Assembly: GCA_902772615.1 (NCBI GenBank)
Contig: CACYBC010000122.1
Location: 1-8,111, forward strand
DNA: 8,111 nucleotides
Source of the DNA: an uncultured Ruminococcus sp.
Lineage (GTDB): Bacteria > Bacillota > Clostridia > Oscillospirales > Ruminococcaceae
Reading direction: 5' to 3'
Shown: piece by piece, positions 6,855 to 8,111 of the stretch
How positions within the stretch are numbered: the first letter of the stretch is position 1
How the letters are laid out: each line of letters opens with the position of its first letter
Translations under genes and position numbers: made by a program
The notes under the pieces: generated by a model
The model's database searches: none
What the model was told of the DNA's origin: nothing
Seen by the model: the letters and a program-made list of their open reading frames with translations, nothing else

Positions 6855-7844
6855 GTGGAAAAAGCATTTGACATAATAGGTCTGGAGAACGGCATAGTCG
6901 ATCTCGCGCTTCAGATCGACGAGATCCCCGCGAGCGGCGCTGTATCCAGGATGAAGAATTTCCTGTGGCAGCCGGGCGGCAATGTGGACAACGCGCTGGC
7001 CGCTGCCGCAAGGCAGGGCTCGAGATGCAGTTTCATGGGCGCGGTGGGAACAGATGAGGCTGCCGTCTTCTTCCGCAGCGACCTTGAGTATCACGGCATA
7101 GATACTTCCCACCTCTTCAACAAGAAAGGCAGCACCACTCTGGTGGTATGCCTCGCAGAGGAGAAGACCCGCGAGCGCAGTTTCATATCGTATAACGGAG
7201 AGGATCCGGACAGTTCTCCCGACCTCGGTCCGGAGGATGTCGACGAAGAGTTCATCGCCAGCGCAAGATATCTGCATGTCGGGCATGCCAGTGGAGAGAT
7301 GATGCAGCGCATCATCGGAATCGCCAGAGACAGCGGTGTCATCGTCTCTGTGGACGGCGGATACTACGGCGAGGATCTGGCGTGGACGCTGGATCACTGC
7401 GACATCATGATCATGTCGAACCAGTTCTATACCGCGATGTTCGGGGAAGATTACGGATATGTCGCCAACATGCAGAAGCTTGTAAAGGAACGCGGCATCG
7501 ACACCTGCATCGTCACCCTCGGAGCGGAAGGCTGCGCCGGCGCAAACAAAAAAGGAGAGACTTTCAGGATCCCTGCATTCTCCGGTTTCGACATAATAGA
7601 CACCACCGGAGCCGGTGACGTGTTCCACGGCGGATTCCTGTTCGCTCACAGCCAGGGCTGGGACCTGGAGACCTGCACCAGATACGCGAGCGCCGTCTCA
7701 TACATAAAATGCACCGCGCTGGGCGGCCGTGTCGGCATCCCCTCCCGCAGGACCGTTGAGCAGTTCATACGGGAAGGCACCATAGACAGGACCGACATTG
7801 AAGCCCGCATGGAGCACTACAGCCAGGTCATGCATCTGGGATAA
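6855..7844 (+). CDS. PfkB/ribokinase family carbohydrate kinase
   Basis: A 329-residue cytoplasmic kinase that transfers phosphate from ATP to a sugar or sugar acid. I place the start at GTG (6855-6857) because GGAGGG lies seven bases upstream (6842-6847) and the family fold begins right there (FDIIGLENGIVDL). An in-frame extension to 6741 would add 38 unrelated basic residues from the leader. Family signatures in the 329-residue numbering are GGNVDNAL (41-48), the first PfkB motif region that contacts the sugar; VTLGAEG (220-226); and DTTGAGDVFHGGF (249-261), the second signature, with Asp255 as catalytic base and the GAGD anion hole. The length is normal for ribokinase-like enzymes and nothing is missing. 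Fructose, ribose, nucleoside or keto-deoxy sugar acids are all possible substrates. It is transcribed away from the GH43-GH36 operon, and the shared control region suggests a linked role in sugar use. Confidence 0.92.
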   Translation: MEKAFDIIGLENGIVDLALQIDEIPASGAVSRMKNFLWQPGGNVDNALAAAARQGSRCSFMGAVGTDEAAVFFRSDLEYHGIDTSHLFNKKGSTTLVVCLAEEKTRERSFISYNGEDPDSSPDLGPEDVDEEFIASARYLHVGHASGEMMQRIIGIARDSGVIVSVDGGYYGEDLAWTLDHCDIMIMSNQFYTAMFGEDYGYVANMQKLVKERGIDTCIVTLGAEGCAGANKKGETFRIPAFSGFDIIDTTGAGDVFHGGFLFAHSQGWDLETCTRYASAVSYIKCTALGGRVGIPSRRTVEQFIREGTIDRTDIEARMEHYSQVMHLG

Positions 7845-7868
7845 GCTTCATCTCTTTTCATTCTAAAT

Positions 7869-7911
7869 CAGGCGCGGAGACCCGTGACTTCAGTCGTGGG
7901 AGAATCGCCTG
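7869..7911 (+). other. RNA-like hairpin resembling IS200/IS605 end or omega-RNA hairpins
   Basis: The inner stem pairs CCCGTGAC (7881-7888) with GTCGTGGG (7893-7900) across the loop TTCA. The outer stem pairs CAGGCG (7869-7874) with CGCCTG (7906-7911). Two inner-stem positions are G-U pairs on the plus strand but would be C-A mismatches on the minus strand, so if the structure acts as RNA it is plus-strand RNA, the same direction as the tnpB-like gene. Hairpins with a GACTTCAGTC core are, to my knowledge, common at the right ends of IS200/IS605 elements, where they form part of the omega-RNA. Here the hairpin lies about 140 bases upstream of the tnpB-like start, so it may be the end of an older copy, part of a left end, or unrelated. 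No T-run follows, so it is not a standard terminator for the kinase gene. Confidence 0.45.
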
Positions 7912-7974
7912 CCTCCAATACTATCATTTTTAGTGAAGAATAATAACACTATTTTTCGGGATTGAAACACTTCC

Positions 7975-8032
7975 CATTGTCCGTTTTTAGGGACAATGTC
8001 ATTGATAGAATGTATCTGGGAGATCCTATCAA
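7975..8032 (+). repeat. Two tandem inverted repeats upstream of the tnpB-like gene
   Basis: CATTGTCC (7975-7982) and GGACAATG (7991-7998) form a perfect 8-base stem with loop GTTTTTAG. Directly after it, TTGATAG (8002-8008) and CTATCAA (8026-8032) form a perfect 7-base stem with a 17-base loop. Left ends of IS200/IS605 elements carry subterminal hairpins that the Y1 transposase (TnpA) binds, so these may mark the left end. The second stem ends two bases before the GGAGGT ribosome binding site (8035-8040) and could also influence translation. The exact element boundary cannot be set from this window. Confidence 0.45.
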
Positions 8033-8048
8033 AAGGAGGTGTTTCCTG

Positions 8049-8111
8049 TTGCTGCAGACCCGCACTGCCAAACTGCGCATATTCCCGGATGATGAACAAT
8101 CTGTACTTCTG
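8049..8111 (+). CDS. tnpB: TnpB-like protein (IS200/IS605 OrfB), N-terminal 21 codons only
   Basis: The frame opens at TTG (8049-8051), eight bases after a perfect GGAGGT, and is still open at the right edge. The 21 visible residues follow the pattern that starts TnpB proteins: a short lead, then KLRIFP (8-13, family form y-k-f-R-i-y-P), then D-D-E-Q and S-V-L-L, where family members have p-t-x-E-Q-x-x-L-L. TnpB is an RNA-guided DNA nuclease encoded in IS200/IS605-type elements, ancestral to Cas12. Its RuvC active site and zinc finger would lie outside the window. The hairpins immediately upstream fit such an element. With only 21 residues the call is provisional, and it cannot be told whether a TnpA gene accompanies it or whether the gene is intact. 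Confidence 0.65.
   Translation, partial: MLQTRTAKLRIFPDDEQSVLL

Noticed and set aside
6705..7649. A 314-codon minus-strand open frame opposite the sugar kinase
   Set aside because: The plus strand carries both PfkB signatures and a strong ribosome binding site. The minus frame shows no family motif.
7881..7900. The hairpin after the sugar kinase as its rho-independent terminator
   Set aside because: No T-run follows the stem, and the stem contains two G-U pairs. An RNA or mobile-element hairpin explains it better.
7958..7970. GGGATTGAAACAC resembles the end of some CRISPR repeats
   Set aside because: It occurs once, with no second copy at a spacer-sized distance and no cas gene in the window.
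7890..8099. A 69-codon minus-strand open frame over the hairpin region and the tnpB-like start
   Set aside because: It reads through the inverted repeats and the AT-rich stretch, shows no family motif and conflicts with the better-supported plus-strand gene start.

Overview
The window looks like a bacterial chromosome segment, most likely from an anaerobic, carbohydrate-degrading member of the Bacillota (Clostridia-like). This placement is an inference. It rests on a lipobox signal peptide, strong GGAGG-type ribosome binding sites, one rho-independent terminator, moderately GC-rich genes with AT-rich promoters, and the gene content (GH3, GH36, GH43, MATE, PfkB). No taxonomic marker gene is present.

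Layout. On the minus strand, read from right to left, there is first a two-gene cytoplasmic glycosidase operon: a GH43-type enzyme with an Ig-like linker (4708-6588) and a GH36 alpha-galactosidase-type enzyme (2594-4660). Directly behind the GH36 stop codon, in the same frame, lies a start-less 78-codon remnant of the C-terminal end of a 5'-nucleotidase-family protein (2360-2593), then a strong terminator (2305-2345). Next come a MATE-family exporter with its own promoter (826-2187) and the N-terminal part of a secreted GH3 lipoprotein of beta-N-acetylhexosaminidase type (1-651), which runs off the left edge. On the plus strand, divergent from the glycosidase operon, is a PfkB-family sugar kinase (6855-7844) behind a structured leader. 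At the right edge, behind a hairpin-rich stretch of about 200 bases, are the first 21 codons of a TnpB-like protein of an IS200/IS605-type element (8049-8111).

How the parts may work together. Neither glycosidase has a signal peptide, so they would act on imported oligosaccharides carrying alpha-galactosyl and pentosyl or galactosyl side groups. The divergent kinase could phosphorylate a released or related sugar. The shared 266-base control region has a promoter for each direction and short palindromes that could bind a common regulator. No transporter or regulator gene is visible. The MATE exporter and the GH3 lipoprotein are probably functionally separate.

Most of the window is an ordinary sugar-utilisation locus. 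The parts that merit a second look are the nucleotidase remnant fused in frame behind the GH36 gene, the two-part GH43 protein, the structured kinase leader, and the RNA-like hairpin plus tandem inverted repeats in front of the tnpB-like start.
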